From: an uncultured Jannaschia sp.
Lineage (GTDB): Bacteria > Pseudomonadota > Alphaproteobacteria > Rhodobacterales > Rhodobacteraceae
Length of the DNA: 14,268 nucleotides
Assembly (NCBI GenBank): GCA_937916365.1
Contig: CALFSY010000201.1
Location: 1 to 14,268, forward strand
Direction: 5' to 3'
Part shown: positions 14,096 to 14,268 of the stretch, piece after piece
Numbering within the stretch: position 1 is the first letter of the stretch
Layout of the letters: the number at the start of each line of letters is the position of its first letter
Position numbers and translations under genes: made by a program
Notes under the pieces: model-generated
The model's input: the letters and a program-made list of their open reading frames with translations, nothing else
Database searches by the model: none
What the model was told of the DNA's origin: nothing

Positions 14096-14268
14096 ATGAC
14101 AAACCTTCCCCCACCTTTGGCCCACCGCGCCCTGAAAAACCTTGCCTGGCGCTTGCGGACAACACAGGCATTTATGGGCGCCGAACGTGCCGTGCGGGTG
14201 TTTTGGCCGCTTTGGTCAATTTTATGTGTGGGGCTTGCCGCCCTGGCCTTTGGATTTGGCACCATAGT
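14096..14268 (+). CDS. N-terminus of a TIGR02302/DUF4175-like membrane protein (partial, runs off right edge)
   Basis: An ATG at 14096 with TAAGG 5 nt upstream opens a frame that stays open for 57 codons to the end of the window. The visible part begins MTNLPPPLAHRALKN, then has GAERAVRVFWPLWSILC and a hydrophobic segment of about 20 residues ending at the edge. The FWPLWS motif followed by membrane helices is what I recall for the large TIGR02302 (DUF4175) proteins that follow lysA in Rhodobacterales. Their function is unknown. It probably shares the lysA transcript, given the 30-nt gap. Only the start is visible, so the family call rests on a short segment plus position. Confidence 0.65.
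   Translation, partial: MTNLPPPLAHRALKNLAWRLRTTQAFMGAERAVRVFWPLWSILCVGLAALAFGFGTI

Overview
The window reads as an ordinary chromosomal stretch of an alphaproteobacterium, most likely a Rhodobacterales or Roseobacter-group member. The protein types support this: carA divergent from a GatB/YqeY-domain gene, an alphaproteobacterial UbiH-type hydroxylase, lysA followed by the start of what looks like a TIGR02302 (DUF4175) membrane protein, and a fused PuuE-UraD protein. G+C looks moderate (about half by eye), which is low for many Rhodobacteraceae and would fit a marine lineage. I see no rRNA, tRNA, insertion sequence, CRISPR array or phage gene. No stretch over 300 bases lacks a gene; the longest gap is 334-545 (212 bp).

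Layout. At 1-1703 a partial GatB/YqeY-domain gene (minus) diverges from carA (plus), and the gap holds a perfect 20-bp tandem duplication. At 1700-3827 a multi-membrane family-2 glycosyltransferase carries an N-terminal GspE/MshEN-like domain, and its promoter region has a consensus CtrA box. Its 3' end overlaps a convergent GntR/FCD regulator (3787-4431, minus). Next, on the plus strand, are a ubiquinone-type FAD hydroxylase (4561-5760) and ilvC (5870-6892).

The centre, 6909-11467, is a purine/urate catabolic locus in two divergent units. The minus unit is uraH, a HisN-type phosphatase and an 8-oxoguanine deaminase-type amidohydrolase, tightly packed with an 8-nt overlap between the last two. 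The plus unit is a PuuE-UraD fusion followed by allA with a 4-nt ATGA overlap. Together they give 8-oxoguanine to urate, 5-hydroxyisourate to OHCU to allantoin to allantoate, and ureidoglycolate to glyoxylate plus urea. Urate oxidation and the allantoate step are not in the window and must be elsewhere. The HisN-type phosphatase has no textbook role in this pathway and is the most interesting gene here.

The right part, 11468-14268, has a probable terminator, a GNAT acetyltransferase (minus), a flavin reductase-domain protein (plus), lysA (plus), and the first 57 codons of a TIGR02302-like membrane protein that runs off the edge.

I did not find a clearly new multi-gene system. The best leads are the CtrA-type control and possible c-di-GMP sensing of the glycosyltransferase, and the phosphatase coupled to the 8-oxoguanine deaminase.
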